Source: Verrucomicrobiota bacterium
GTDB lineage: Bacteria; Verrucomicrobiota; Kiritimatiellia; Kiritimatiellales; Tichowtungiaceae
Direction: 5' to 3'
NCBI GenBank assembly: GCA_030619095.1
Contig: JAUXCB010000093.1
Span: 1 to 6,308 of the forward strand
Length of the DNA stretch: 6,308 nt
Position 1 is the first letter of the stretch. Every line of letters starts with the position of its first letter. The notes beneath the pieces are model-generated. The model was not told where the DNA came from and did not search any database. It saw nothing but the letters and a program-made list of their open reading frames with translations. Positions 6,059-6,308 of this stretch are shown piece by piece. Made by a program: the position numbers and the translations under genes.

Positions 6059-6308
6059 GTGGCAAAACAGAAACCCGACATAAAAATCGAGAGCTGCGGG
6101 CTCTATACCCCGCTCGAAAAAATGGGTAAAGAGCTACCGAAGCTGGTGCGCTTTACAGCGGAAATTCCCTGCAAGCCCGGCATAGAGTTTGGCTATATTC
6201 TGCATATCCGCAAAGGGCGCGGCATGAAACTCACCTTCCAAATCGACCACCCGCCCTTCCTGCGCGACGGCAAAATGGACCCTCCCTTCACCGGGGAAAT
6301 CTATGTCC
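6059..6308 (+). CDS. DUF3859-like small protein, 5' part (3' end outside window)
   Basis: An open frame starts at GTG 6059, one base after the trmB stop, and continues past the window end: 83 complete codons plus one base. The translation begins MAKQKPDIKIES and includes IESCGLYTPLEKMG (10-23), AEIPCKPGIEFGYILHI (34-50) and IDHPPFL (62-68). The pattern of IPxxxGxxFGY followed by a beta-rich stretch and HPP resembles DUF3859 proteins as I remember them, small proteins of unknown function; this assignment is moderate. There is no signal peptide or membrane segment in the visible part. AGGA at 6049 with six-base spacing fits the GTG start. The tight junction suggests co-expression with trmB, but a role in tRNA modification would be a guess. 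Confidence 0.7.
   Translation, partial: MAKQKPDIKIESCGLYTPLEKMGKELPKLVRFTAEIPCKPGIEFGYILHIRKGRGMKLTFQIDHPPFLRDGKMDPPFTGEIYV

Overview
The window looks like chromosomal housekeeping DNA from a moderately GC-rich bacterium. It holds six protein genes: the 3' end of mutS, a large membrane glycosyltransferase-like/TPR protein, an exported GHL10-family glycosyl hydrolase, an M42 aminopeptidase, trmB, and the 5' end of a small DUF3859-like gene. The organism is probably diderm, since one gene encodes an exported, probably envelope-directed hydrolase. The protein styles are compatible with the Verrucomicrobiota/Kiritimatiellota side of the PVC group, but this is an impression and not proof. No rRNA, tRNA, CRISPR array, transposase or phage gene is visible.

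Layout. Positions 1-678 hold the C-terminal ATPase part of MutS, ending in a beta-clamp-type peptide. Positions 679-922 are a 244-base noncoding stretch. It has a tight hairpin at the mutS stop, a pair of inverted arms each made of four 8-base GGA-phased units, and a plausible sigma70-type promoter for the next gene. Positions 923-2950 encode a 675-residue protein with about ten membrane spans, a soluble domain and C-terminal TPRs. It converges on the minus-strand GHL10 hydrolase gene (3023-4195), with a 72-base gap holding nested inverted repeats. A 137-base divergent region (4196-4332), rich in short palindromes, separates the hydrolase gene from the plus-strand group: M42 peptidase (4333-5403), trmB (5461-6057) and the DUF3859-like gene (from 6059). 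The last two are almost touching and probably translationally coupled.

Functionally the genes do not form an obvious single pathway. They cover mismatch repair, envelope glycan or glycoconjugate work (membrane protein and hydrolase), cytosolic peptide turnover and tRNA modification. I found no convincing new multi-gene system. The features most worth a second look are the phased inverted-repeat element after mutS, the A9-G3 tract just upstream of the MutS clamp-binding tail, the altered first-loop motif of the membrane protein, and the palindromes in the divergent promoter region.
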